From: Thermoplasmata archaeon
Lineage (GTDB): Archaea > Thermoplasmatota > Thermoplasmata > Thermoplasmatales > GCA-001856825
Assembly (NCBI GenBank): GCA_021827945.1
Contig: JAKATW010000045.1
Coordinates: 1 to 43,105, forward strand
DNA: 43,105 nt
Direction: 5' to 3'
The position numbers were made by a program, and so were the translations under genes. The notes below the pieces were generated by a model that saw nothing but the letters and a program-made list of their open reading frames with translations, did no database searches and had not been told where the DNA came from. Below, one piece after another: positions 24,506 through 32,711 of the stretch; the first letter of the stretch is position 1, and every line of letters begins with the position of its first letter.

Positions 24506-25370
24506 ATGCCTAGGTGGGGCAGGGAGTTCAGGGATGAGTGATTCAGGGAGTTGAAGAGGCTGAACAGTTCCAAGAAGGGAGAGCAGTTCAAACTCCCTAA
24601 ATCTCTGATGAGGTGGCTGATTGTCTGGAAACAGCTGGTGGATTATAGAGGTCTTGAAGGGATAGTGAGGAAGATGGCACAGCTTGGTCTCATTCCAGGA
24701 TACCCAGATTACACCATTATATGGCACAGGATCCATTCCGACATGCCAGACCTCTCTCCGTCCTCATTCAGTGAAGCTGAAATAGGTACGGATGGCACAG
24801 ATCTCAAGACGAGGAATGCGGGGGAGTACAGGATATTCAAGTAAGGTGATAGTGAACCAAGGAGGAGGAAGCATCTGGTGGTGGTCATAACAGCGGATGT
24901 GAAGCACAAGAAGCTCCTGCGCGTTGATGTGAGGACAGAGGGGAAGGGGTATACCGAAGCATCCATAGCAATGCAGCACATCTCGTCCATATCAGAAATG
25001 AAATGAGAATAAGGAAGTTCTAGGGGATGGTGCTTTCGATCAGTCTGTGCTTTTCGAGAGGCTCCATAAATTAGGCGCTAAACCTGTCATAAAGATACGG
25101 AAAAACGCAACTGAATGGCACAGGGAAAGCAAGTACCGTAGGAGGGAGGTGAGGGATTACAAGGAGATGGGTTATGACAGGTGGCCATCTCTTAACAGCT
25201 ACGGAATGAGGTGGCCAGGAACAGAGGGGATATTTTCAGCGGTAAAACACAAGTTTGGAGAGAACACTCTCTCCAGGTCTGAGGAGGGTCTGTTGGCGGA
25301 AGGTTATCAGCGGTTCTGGACATACGATGAACTCATGCAATACGGAGAAAAACGCTTAGGAAGCACATAG
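24506..25370 (+). pseudogene. Inactivated DDE transposase (IS5-like)
   Basis: Read from ATG 24506 this is one transposase of about 285 codons broken by three lesions: TGA at 24539 (probably a lost Trp), TAA at 24842 (probably a lost Tyr in YRIFKYG), and a frameshift near 25000. The catalytic residues are still readable: first Asp in IGTDGTDLK, second in LGDGAFDQS after the shift, and Glu in GTEGIFSAVKHKFGE. The AT-rich stretch before it (ATATATATAC) may be its promoter. I could not find matching terminal inverted repeats or a target duplication, so the element's ends are undefined. Confidence 0.85.
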
Positions 25371-25510
25371 GATTCGTACACACCTTTGAACACTACAAAA
25401 AACAGCAGTCTCTATCATTCATTCAACAGAGCATAATCGTAGAAAAGGTTAATAAGCACATTAGCCTGAAGATGCTGAGCAAATAGCTCTAGACAAAGGA
25501 TTGGTAGAAT

Positions 25511-25936
25511 ATGGACGAATTTACGAAATTGAAGGATCTCAACCAGGGATCCAAGAGAGTGACTGTTTTGGCAAAGGTTTTGAATGTTGGCGAAGCAAAA
25601 GACATACAGACAAGGTATGGAGAACAGAAGAAAGTAACTGAAGCAGTCCTAGGTGACGAGACTGGAAAAGTGACAATGTCACTCTGGAATGAACAAGTAA
25701 ACCAGGTAGAGAACGGCGACAGTGTTATCGTCGAGAATGGGTATGTAAGCTTTGTCAGAGGACACATGAGACTCAATGTCGGAAAATACGGAGCAATAAA
25801 GAAATCAGAAACCGCTGTTGAATCTGTTAATGAGTCTCTGGACATGAGTGAGAAAGAATATCAAACAGACGAGGTTGATAGAAGACCCAGGAGAAGCTTT
25901 AACAACAACAACAGAAATTTTAGAAGCAGATTCTGA
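25511..25936 (+). CDS. Single-stranded DNA-binding protein, OB-fold
   Basis: One OB-fold domain fills residues 1-100 (VTVLAKVLNVGEAKDIQTRYGEQKKVTEAVLGDETGKVTMSLWNEQ), with the aromatic Trp in SLWNE and the GDSVIVENGYVSFVRGHMRL closing strands. The tail is acidic, then rich in Arg and Asn (RRPRRSFNNNNRNFRSRF), resembling the flexible tail of the crenarchaeal-type SSB. At 141 aa this is the short single-OB architecture rather than RPA. ATG 25511 follows the IS relic by 140 nt. It is convergent with an HNH nuclease gene. Confidence 0.88.
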   Translation: MDEFTKLKDLNQGSKRVTVLAKVLNVGEAKDIQTRYGEQKKVTEAVLGDETGKVTMSLWNEQVNQVENGDSVIVENGYVSFVRGHMRLNVGKYGAIKKSETAVESVNESLDMSEKEYQTDEVDRRPRRSFNNNNRNFRSRF

Positions 25937-25944
25937 AGGGAATA

Positions 25945-26562
25945 TCACCTTTCTATTATTCCCACACAAAATTTTCTTTTTTTATCTTTAATTACAATTT
26001 CCTCAATATCCAGATCGTTGTCAAAGATTATGTCATAGATCCTCCGTAAGCTAGGGAAATCACAGATTTGGCACTCAAGCGGTTCGCTTAATAATACATC
26101 ACCGTTTCTGTAATGAAATGAAGTTAAAGGGTGATTCTGGCAGTTGCTCCCGTATCTTAGAAGGGATTTGCTGTTGGTCAGCACCTCCACTCTTTCATCC
26201 AGTCGTATAGCCACGGAGGGAATACCTGTATAATTATTCTTGAAAGTCTTGATGTGACAATCCTTGCAGAGTGTTATGAGGTTTCTGGTAGAATCTGATC
26301 CACCAGCAATTCTAGGTATTATATGATGAACTTCCACTTCAATTCGCAACCTGTCAACTCCTTTTTTGCTCTCTGAAATCACTGGTGCTTTGCCACATAT
26401 CCTACACTTGTACCCGTCTCTCTCCAGGGCAATCAGTTTTGCCGTGGTCCAAGGAGAGTTTACTTCCTCTGAACTTCCCTCCCTATCATAATCATGAATC
26501 TCGCCGTAGTGTGCATACTTTCTGTTTAGTCTTTCCAACCTCTCGCTGATATCACCTTTCAT
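25945..26562 (-). CDS. HNH endonuclease domain protein
   Basis: The central HNH module is complete: CRICG, then VEVHHIIPRIAGGSDSTRNLITLCKDCH, giving the zinc knuckle cysteine pairs and catalytic His. Flanking it are an N-terminal 45 residues of charged helix and a C-terminal ~80 residues with another C-x2-C (LECQIC), not seen in minimal HNH proteins. At 205 aa it is a single domain with extensions. No methylase, helicase or other restriction partner is adjacent; its neighbour is the ssDNA-binding protein, convergent at 8 nt. It could be a repair, homing-derived or defence nuclease. Confidence 0.85.
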   Translation of the reverse strand: MKGDISERLERLNRKYAHYGEIHDYDREGSSEEVNSPWTTAKLIALERDGYKCRICGKAPVISESKKGVDRLRIEVEVHHIIPRIAGGSDSTRNLITLCKDCHIKTFKNNYTGIPSVAIRLDERVEVLTNSKSLLRYGSNCQNHPLTSFHYRNGDVLLSEPLECQICDFPSLRRIYDIIFDNDLDIEEIVIKDKKRKFCVGIIER

Positions 26563-26718
26563 TATTGCTCCGGATTAATTAAAGCCCTTCTATAGCAATA
26601 GTAAGGTCGACTATAAAATTAGGGGAGAACCTGACAGGTGCGTGTATTTATAAGTACAACTAAAACTGAATTGTTTACCTAAATTTAATAACTAGTTTGG
26701 ATAACAGATTGAACAAGA

Positions 26719-27366
26719 GTGAGTTTCTCATTATCGGGTATAATCGCATATCTCATACAAGAATCACTAGAACTAATGAGTACTCTCGGTCCTATCGGTG
26801 TATTCCTACTGATGGTCCTCGAGGGAGTAGGTCTACCTTTTCCATCAGAAGTTATAATGGTATTTGCGGGATTTCTGTCAACGGGCAATATAGGATTGTT
26901 CGTGATTTATGCCTTAGCAGGTTCAGTCGGTGGTTTCATTGGAAACCTAATACTTTACTACATAGCGGTATATGGTGGAAGACCGCTAATTCTGTTCATT
27001 GGGAAGTATTTTGGCATGAAAGAAGAACACCTCGTTAGAACCGAGAAGTGGTTTGACGCTAGAGGAGAGTGGACGGTGTTCTTTGGAAGATTTGTACCAG
27101 GATTCAGATCATATATGAGCATTCCAGCGGGGGTCTCTAAGATGAATGTGATCAAATTCTCAATATTTACATTCACTGGTTCTCTCATCTGGTCTACAGC
27201 TCTTGAAGCTGGAGGATATGTCCTCGGAAAATCGTGGGACACCTTGGTCCCGATAATTGAAAAGATTGGTATTATTCTGCTGGCTATATTCACTGGTGCC
27301 TTCATCATATACTTCATCTACAGGTGGTACCTCAAGAAAAAGAACTCAGAACCCGAGGCCCCTTAG
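26719..27366 (+). CDS. DedA/VTT family membrane protein
   Basis: This integral membrane protein belongs to the DedA (SNARE-associated, VTT) family, linked to lipid scrambling or undecaprenyl-type carrier recycling. Evidence is LEGVGLPFPSEVIMVFAGFL, the GSVGGFIGNLILYYIAVYGG segment with re-entrant character, and FFGRFVPGFRSYMSIPAGVSKMN, the family's F-G-R-F-x-P-x-x-R block. Four to five hydrophobic stretches and a basic C-terminus fit 215 aa. GTG 26719 has an AATTTAATA box about 30 nt upstream. In archaea the transported lipid is unknown. Confidence 0.92.
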   Translation: MSFSLSGIIAYLIQESLELMSTLGPIGVFLLMVLEGVGLPFPSEVIMVFAGFLSTGNIGLFVIYALAGSVGGFIGNLILYYIAVYGGRPLILFIGKYFGMKEEHLVRTEKWFDARGEWTVFFGRFVPGFRSYMSIPAGVSKMNVIKFSIFTFTGSLIWSTALEAGGYVLGKSWDTLVPIIEKIGIILLAIFTGAFIIYFIYRWYLKKKNSEPEAP

Positions 27367-27458
27367 GAAAAACACCAGAGGACTTAATGGAAGAGGTGAA
27401 CAACGCGGGTACTTCGAGGGCACCAACTTTGATGTGCCCTACTTTTGGCTTGCTTGGT

Positions 27459-28115
27459 CTATAATATCCCGAAAGAGATGAAAAAGTATCCTACCAGAAC
27501 TGCAGCGATTCCGAAAATGGTTACCCAGTACTTCTTGTTCCAAGCGAACACCTTGCTTCCATCAAGAGGTGGAATAGGGACTAGGTTAAAGAGTCCGAGC
27601 CAGAGGTTGATATACACTAGGAAGAATACGGCTGCGTAGAAACCAAATGGAAGAGATACGAACAGCAGAATCGGGAGAAGGGCTACACCCATCACTAGAT
27701 TTGCAATCGGACCAGCGACGGCAATCTTACCTTCCCTTATTGGATTTCTATAACTGGCAAAATATACTGCTCCGGGAAGTGCAAAGAGGAATCCAATGAG
27801 GCCCGTTATTATTGTAAGTACCAGTCCCATTGGCCACATTCTGAATTCAGACCACGCACCATAATGAATAGCGGTGAACTTATGACTCATCTCGTGAATC
27901 AAGAATGCAGTAATTGTCATAAGGAATCCAATTCCCAGTGCTGGAAGTAGTCCAAGTCTTATAGGCACCCCATTTACTCTGAATGAAGAGCGGTATATGA
28001 CAAGAAACAATGCAACAGAAAGAGTGATCACGGAAATTACGATATCTTGCAACTCTTTCTTGGAAAAGTTACTCTTCTTGTACGTAACGGTGTATGTGGC
28101 CATTCCCCCATGCAT
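27459..28115 (-). CDS. Site-2-type (M50) membrane metalloprotease, minimal form
   Basis: This 218-aa protein has five to six hydrophobic segments, the metal motif HEMSH on the second and the third ligand in PIPPLDGSKVF. It lacks the PDZ insert present in the other M50 gene of this window. The NPIREGKIAVAGPIANLVMG block is typical of the minimal archaeal/SpoIVFB-like group. Starts at ATG 28115 or 28103 (MATYTVTYKK) are possible. It is divergent from the MscS gene across 98 nt. Confidence 0.92.
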   Translation of the reverse strand: MHGGMATYTVTYKKSNFSKKELQDIVISVITLSVALFLVIYRSSFRVNGVPIRLGLLPALGIGFLMTITAFLIHEMSHKFTAIHYGAWSEFRMWPMGLVLTIITGLIGFLFALPGAVYFASYRNPIREGKIAVAGPIANLVMGVALLPILLFVSLPFGFYAAVFFLVYINLWLGLFNLVPIPPLDGSKVFAWNKKYWVTIFGIAAVLVGYFFISFGIL

Positions 28116-28213
28116 TGAATTAGCATATTTAACCTGATTAGTCGGATTAGAGATTACCGAGTCGTCCTGGCAAAATTTTTTATTAAATAATTAGGTAAGT
28201 TGTTGATCAGTGC

Positions 28214-29092
28214 ATGGAAAAAAAGGGATTGATTAGTCAGATATACTGGATAGTTTTAGCGGGTTTGGTACTGATAGCCTTAGTTTTCGTCCTCACGAAA
28301 GTACTCTCGATAATACCAATTTTATATAGGCCCTATACAGGCGACATTCAAGCTGTTCTTTTCGGAATCATTCTCTATATAGTACTAAGATTCATTCTTA
28401 AGACTCTCCAGTCCGCACTAGAAAGGAGAATCCAGAAGAAGTATGTAAGACCATTAATATTCCTTGTATCAATCATAGGTTATTTTATAATATTGCTCGC
28501 CATCCTTGCATTGCTAGGTGTCGACCTAAGCTCGATAATTCTTGGCAGCGCATTTGCAGGAGCCATAATAGGACTTGCTGCACAACAAATCCTTTCAAAT
28601 TTTTTCAGCGGTATATTATTGATATGGTCCAGGCCATTTGTTCCAGGCGACTACATTGAGTTCAACTCGTGGCAGTTTTCCTACATGCTTCCCTCATATC
28701 CTCCAAAGTATCTATCTCGTGACGAGTTCAGGTGGAAGATTACAGGTAGAGTTGATGACATATCCATGAACTTCACGACCATTGTAGAAGATGATGGAAC
28801 GGTACTAAAACTACCCAACAGTATAGTTATTCAGGGTGCAACTACAGTAAACCCGGTCAGAAACAAGATACAAGTCAGAACAGAGATATTGAAGAGCGTC
28901 GATTATGGAGTACTAAAAAAGGAAATCGAGTCCACAGTCTCAAAGATCAGGGAAATAACAGATTTCAGGACTAGCGTAGAGGAGATTGGAAGGGAGACCT
29001 ACCTTGTGAAGATCACCCTGAATATCACAGGTGGAGATTCTGAAGGAATCAGAGCGCGGTTTATGGAAAGCTTGCTTTCTGCCGAAAGATAA
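28214..29092 (+). CDS. Small-conductance mechanosensitive channel (MscS family)
   Basis: This membrane channel releases solutes under turgor. Three or more N-terminal helices are followed by the pore helix and vestibule signature GLAAQQILSNFFSGILLIWSRPFVPGDYIEF, then the beta domain with the DDGTVLKLPNS loop. Between these lies an extended insert (SWQFSYMLPSYPPKYLSRDEFRW), longer than in E. coli MscS. At 292 aa it is near family size. A TTTTTATTAAA box about 30 nt before the ATG marks its own promoter, divergent from the M50 gene. Confidence 0.93.
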   Translation: MEKKGLISQIYWIVLAGLVLIALVFVLTKVLSIIPILYRPYTGDIQAVLFGIILYIVLRFILKTLQSALERRIQKKYVRPLIFLVSIIGYFIILLAILALLGVDLSSIILGSAFAGAIIGLAAQQILSNFFSGILLIWSRPFVPGDYIEFNSWQFSYMLPSYPPKYLSRDEFRWKITGRVDDISMNFTTIVEDDGTVLKLPNSIVIQGATTVNPVRNKIQVRTEILKSVDYGVLKKEIESTVSKIREITDFRTSVEEIGRETYLVKITLNITGGDSEGIRARFMESLLSAER

Positions 29093-29180
29093 CAATGCAT
29101 TATTTTGATTTCCAATACAGGAAATCACTAACAAAATTTTTTATCTAATGTTGATAATCGGATTAAGGAGTGGAAAAGGA

Positions 29181-29840
29181 ATGGTAAAGCTAACATGGTA
29201 TGGCCACGCGGCATGGCAGATAGACTTTCTGGATACGATAGTTCTGGTAGATCCGTTTCTTAGGAACAACCCGAAATCGCCAATAAAACCAGATGACCTG
29301 AAGAAGGTTGACTTTGTGATTGTTACACACAATCACGACGACCATCTGGGCGATGCATTCGAAATCACTAGGAGCAAAGGAGCAAAACTGATCTCGATGT
29401 TCGAAAACGTGCTTCCAGGTGTTAAGGAGAATATTCCAGAAGAAAACCTTATTGGAATGAATATCGGAAATGAAGTCGATTTCGGAAAGATAAAAGTCGC
29501 TCTGGTACCAGCGGTTCACAGCGGGAACTGCGCAGGGGCAGTCATTACAGGGGATGGGGTCACTATATATCACGCAGGAGATACTGGGCTCTTTGGAGAC
29601 ATGAAGCTGATCGGGCAGATGTACAAACCAAGGATATCGCTCTTGCCCACAGGTGGTTTCTATACGATGGGACCTAAAGAAGCGGCCATTGCAGCAAGGA
29701 TGATAGGCTCGGAGGTAGTCATTCCCATGCATTATGGGACCTTCCCTGGTATCAACTCAAATCCAATTGAACTTCGCGAAGCACTCGGAGAAGGGTTCAA
29801 AGTACCAATTCTAAAACCAGGAGAGTCGTTCATCGTTTAG
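29181..29840 (+). CDS. UPF0173 metal-dependent hydrolase (beta-lactamase fold)
   Basis: This is a soluble metallo-beta-lactamase-fold protein with unknown substrate. It shows KLTWYGHAAW at the start, the metal motif THNHDDHLGD (HxHxDH type), VPAVHSG, the strand YHAGDTGLFGDM carrying the bridging Asp, and IPMHYGTFP near the end. ATG 29181 gives MVKLTWYGHA, the usual UPF0173 start; an in-frame TTG at 29148 would add eleven unsupported residues. It lies about 90 nt after MscS with its own AT-rich promoter (ATTTTTTATC). Confidence 0.92.
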   Translation: MVKLTWYGHAAWQIDFLDTIVLVDPFLRNNPKSPIKPDDLKKVDFVIVTHNHDDHLGDAFEITRSKGAKLISMFENVLPGVKENIPEENLIGMNIGNEVDFGKIKVALVPAVHSGNCAGAVITGDGVTIYHAGDTGLFGDMKLIGQMYKPRISLLPTGGFYTMGPKEAAIAARMIGSEVVIPMHYGTFPGINSNPIELREALGEGFKVPILKPGESFIV

Positions 29841-29882
29841 AAGAAACGAGAAAGAATAAATTTCACAATAACCTAATCTGTC

Positions 29883-30824
29883 GTGCCTAATGGTAACTAT
29901 CTGGGCTTTGATGTCGGTGGAACCAAGATAACTGCGGTTCTTGCTTCTAGAGAAGGGAAGATAAAGAAGAGAGTAGAGGCAAAGACCAGAAAATTGAAGG
30001 GGGTCTCTGACCTTATCGGGCAAATTCACTCTATAGGGAAACAGTTCGACAGTTATGATGATATCGGGGTAATATTCCCTGCTCCCATATCCAAGAAGGG
30101 GGTTTCGCTCTTTGCTCCCAATCTGATGGGGTGGGGGGTCGTCGATCTTAAACAGAGGCTAAGAGAAGCATTCAATAAGGAGGTCTATGTAGAAAACGAT
30201 GCAACTGCCCAGGCCATATCCGTCAAGCTCTTTGATAGGGGGAAGAAGTATCGGAACTTCGTCTACCTAGTCGTGGGTACAGGAATAGGAGGTGGGATAT
30301 TCGTGAATGACGAAATTTACAGGGGAGGAAATGGATATGCTGGGGAGCTTGGACACGCAGTTATCCTTACAAACGGTCCTGTCTGCGGTTGTGGCAGGAG
30401 AGGGTGCATAGAGGCTCTGGCATCGGGCCGTGCACTAGTAAGAAGAGCTGCAGAGAACTCTAAGGAGATCAGGAACTCCACCTTCTTGTCTTCAATCCCA
30501 CTGGACAGATTGTCTGCAGAAGACATATTCAGCGGTAAGGAGCTTGGTGATCCGTTCTGTACTCTACTGGTTGATGAAACTGTCTACTACCTCTCTGTAG
30601 CTATATCTAACTTTATTGACGAGTTCGATCCGGAAGCCGTTTTTCTCGGGGGTGGATTGATGAAGAACGACCCTAAATTGGTCTCCGAACTAAAAGAATC
30701 GGTCGATCATGAGCTGGGAAAATACTACAGGAATGTTCCTATCATAAAGGTCTCAGACCGTACCATAGATCTGGCTCCAATAGCCCTCTCGATCTACGAG
30801 TCGAGTGAACATAAGAAAGTCTGA
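29883..30824 (+). CDS. ROK-family sugar kinase (glucokinase-like)
   Basis: This ATP-dependent sugar kinase or related ROK protein shows the phosphate-1 motif GFDVGGTKITAVLA at the N-terminus, ENDATAQAI (catalytic Asp region), VVGTGIGGGIFVN, and the ROK zinc signature GHAV ... CGCGRRGCIEALASG. No winged-helix domain precedes it, so it is an enzyme rather than a NagC-type repressor. At 313 aa it has kinase length. The start is GTG 29883. Substrate could be glucose, mannose or an amino sugar; the downstream sugar-acid genes make glucose attractive but not proven. Confidence 0.9.
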   Translation: MPNGNYLGFDVGGTKITAVLASREGKIKKRVEAKTRKLKGVSDLIGQIHSIGKQFDSYDDIGVIFPAPISKKGVSLFAPNLMGWGVVDLKQRLREAFNKEVYVENDATAQAISVKLFDRGKKYRNFVYLVVGTGIGGGIFVNDEIYRGGNGYAGELGHAVILTNGPVCGCGRRGCIEALASGRALVRRAAENSKEIRNSTFLSSIPLDRLSAEDIFSGKELGDPFCTLLVDETVYYLSVAISNFIDEFDPEAVFLGGGLMKNDPKLVSELKESVDHELGKYYRNVPIIKVSDRTIDLAPIALSIYESSEHKKV

Positions 30825-30910
30825 ATGGCAGTCTTATCAAGAATTCCGTTCATAAGACTTAGAAATCAGGCTTTAGAAATGTTTTTAGTCATATTTCATT
30901 GAATATAAGT

Positions 30911-32089
30911 ATGACACGAATTAGAGATATTGACATATTAGAATTAGGTGAAGAGGGTGAGAAGTCAAGTCCCTGGAGTTCTACAATATTGGTTTTGAGA
31001 ATGGTCACGAGCGATGGAGAAATAGGTTATGGTGAGGCACCAACCACCCTCATGACGAGACCTGTTTTTGAGGAGATGAGAGAGGTCGGAAGAGTTTTCC
31101 AGAACAGAGAGGTAGAAGAAATAAGGAAAAACTACACTGAATTCTACAAGCACTCATTCTACCTTCCAGTTTCCATGGAATCCACTGCTGCGTTGAGTGC
31201 ATTTGAGATAGCGTCATGGGATATAGTAGGAAAGGAATTCGGTGCTCCCATTTACAATCTGCTTGGAGGTAAGGTGAGGGATAGCGTAAGGGCATATGCG
31301 AATGGATGGTACGATAACAGCATTACGCCGCAGAGCTTTCTCAAAAGGGCCAGAGAGGTAGAAGGGATGGGATTCACAGCAGTAAAATTCGACCCCTTTG
31401 GGCCATACTATGACCACATTGAAGAAGGAGAAGTCAGCAATGCAAGAAAGATTGTAGAAACCTTGAAGGAGCACACAAAACTGGATCTTCTAATAGAATG
31501 TCATGGAAGGTTTTCTGCAAATTCTGCAATAAGGATGGCAGAGGGATTAGAGGACCTGGAACCATTCTTTGTCGAGGAGCCAGTTCATCCGGACCAATTT
31601 GTTGGACTCAAAAGACTCCGTGAGAGAACCGATGTGCGAATTGCCCTCGGTGAGAGAGTACTGAACAAAAACCTCTTTCTTCCTTACTTTACGTCGGATT
31701 TGGTTGATGTGATACAGCCAGATGTAACAAATGTAGGTGGAATAATTCAGGCTAAAGAGTCTGCCGTTCTAGCAGACTCATTTGGGGTAGAGGTGGCCTA
31801 CCACAACGCATTTGGCCCCATTCAAACAGCAGCAACTCTGCACCTAGATTATAACATTCCTAATTTCCTGATTCAGGAGAGCTTTGAAAAGTTCTGGCCG
31901 AAATGGAAGAAGGGGCTAGTCAAATCAGGCTACAGACTCGAGGACGGATATTTCTCACTTAGTGGTAAACCAGGTCTAGGGATAGATATTGACGACAGGA
32001 TCTTGACTGATTACAGAACGAACAAGATGGAACCTTTCAATCCTGAAGAGCCACCTTGGGTAGTAAAGGGCACGTTCAAGAAGGGATGA
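30911..32089 (+). CDS. Sugar-acid dehydratase of the enolase superfamily (gluconate dehydratase-like)
   Basis: This mandelate racemase/muconate lactonising family enzyme would dehydrate an aldonic acid to its 2-keto-3-deoxy form. Visible catalytic elements are KFDPF (base and metal strand), ECHGRF, FFVEEPVHP, GER and the final VAYHNAFGP with the catalytic His; the His after the first Glu ligand fits the gluconate/galactonate dehydratase subgroup. At 392 aa it has family length. ATG 30911 is preceded by TTTTTAG about 26 nt upstream, so a leaderless start is likely. It is coupled to a cyclase gene (ATGA) and then a glucose dehydrogenase, matching the nonphosphorylative Entner-Doudoroff pathway of Thermoplasmatales. 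Confidence 0.87.
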   Translation: MTRIRDIDILELGEEGEKSSPWSSTILVLRMVTSDGEIGYGEAPTTLMTRPVFEEMREVGRVFQNREVEEIRKNYTEFYKHSFYLPVSMESTAALSAFEIASWDIVGKEFGAPIYNLLGGKVRDSVRAYANGWYDNSITPQSFLKRAREVEGMGFTAVKFDPFGPYYDHIEEGEVSNARKIVETLKEHTKLDLLIECHGRFSANSAIRMAEGLEDLEPFFVEEPVHPDQFVGLKRLRERTDVRIALGERVLNKNLFLPYFTSDLVDVIQPDVTNVGGIIQAKESAVLADSFGVEVAYHNAFGPIQTAATLHLDYNIPNFLIQESFEKFWPKWKKGLVKSGYRLEDGYFSLSGKPGLGIDIDDRILTDYRTNKMEPFNPEEPPWVVKGTFKKG

Positions 32090-32709
32090 AGCAATTGAAA
32101 ATCTTCGATCTATCAGTCCCACTGGAAGAAGGAATGCCATACTTCAAGGGGGACCCTATCCCAGAGATACGGCAATTCAAAAGCATCAAGGACAACGGTT
32201 ACAATTTAAAGGAACTCAAAATTGGGACCCACACAGGAACTCACGTTGACGCTCCTTCACACTTCATAGAGAATGGAAAAACGATAGACCAGTTGGACCT
32301 TTCCGATCTAATGGGAAGCGCAACCTGCTTGTCCTATGACCCATTCAGGCAATTAAAGCTACCAGAAGAGCACTACGATATCATTTTCCTATATACCGGG
32401 TACAACTTATCCTGGGGGAAATTCAAAACATTTGAAAATTTTAGCTACATCAAGGATAAGGATGCAGGGTCCCTCAGAAATTATGGCGTAAAAGTGGTGG
32501 GAATAGACTCTCCATCAGCGGAAATTCAAAATTCCAAGAGTTTTGATGTTCATCGCATTTTGCTCGGAAACTCGATTCCAATCGTGGAAAATCTCAATTC
32601 TGTAACACTCTCTGGCCTCGTTGATCATTCATTCACAGTTCAGGTTATGCCGATCCTCGTAAAAGGAGGAGATGGTGCACCAGCCAGAGTAATAGCAATA
32701 GAGGAGTGA
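32086..32709 (+). CDS. Cyclase/kynurenine-formamidase-like metal hydrolase
   Basis: This PF04199-type hydrolase of 207 aa shows IFDLSVPLEEGMPYFKGDP at the start, the metal motif HTGTHVDAPSHF (residues about 50-61), GIDSPSAEI and the ending PILVKGGDGAPARVIAI. The start is ATG 32086, overlapping the dehydratase stop; GTG 32706 of the next gene overlaps its own stop. Known relatives cleave cyclic amides, N-formyl amides or related bonds. Wedged between the dehydratase and glucose dehydrogenase it could hydrolyse a sugar lactone, but that is inference. Confidence 0.85.
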   Translation: MKQLKIFDLSVPLEEGMPYFKGDPIPEIRQFKSIKDNGYNLKELKIGTHTGTHVDAPSHFIENGKTIDQLDLSDLMGSATCLSYDPFRQLKLPEEHYDIIFLYTGYNLSWGKFKTFENFSYIKDKDAGSLRNYGVKVVGIDSPSAEIQNSKSFDVHRILLGNSIPIVENLNSVTLSGLVDHSFTVQVMPILVKGGDGAPARVIAIEE

Positions 32710-32711
32710 GT

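Noticed and set aside
24390-25510. Terminal inverted repeats of the IS5-like element
   Set aside because: No convincing matching ends or target duplication could be found by eye on either side of the transposase relic.
29148-29180. Upstream TTG start for UPF0173
   Set aside because: The extra eleven residues have no counterpart in the family and the region holds the likely promoter and transcript start.
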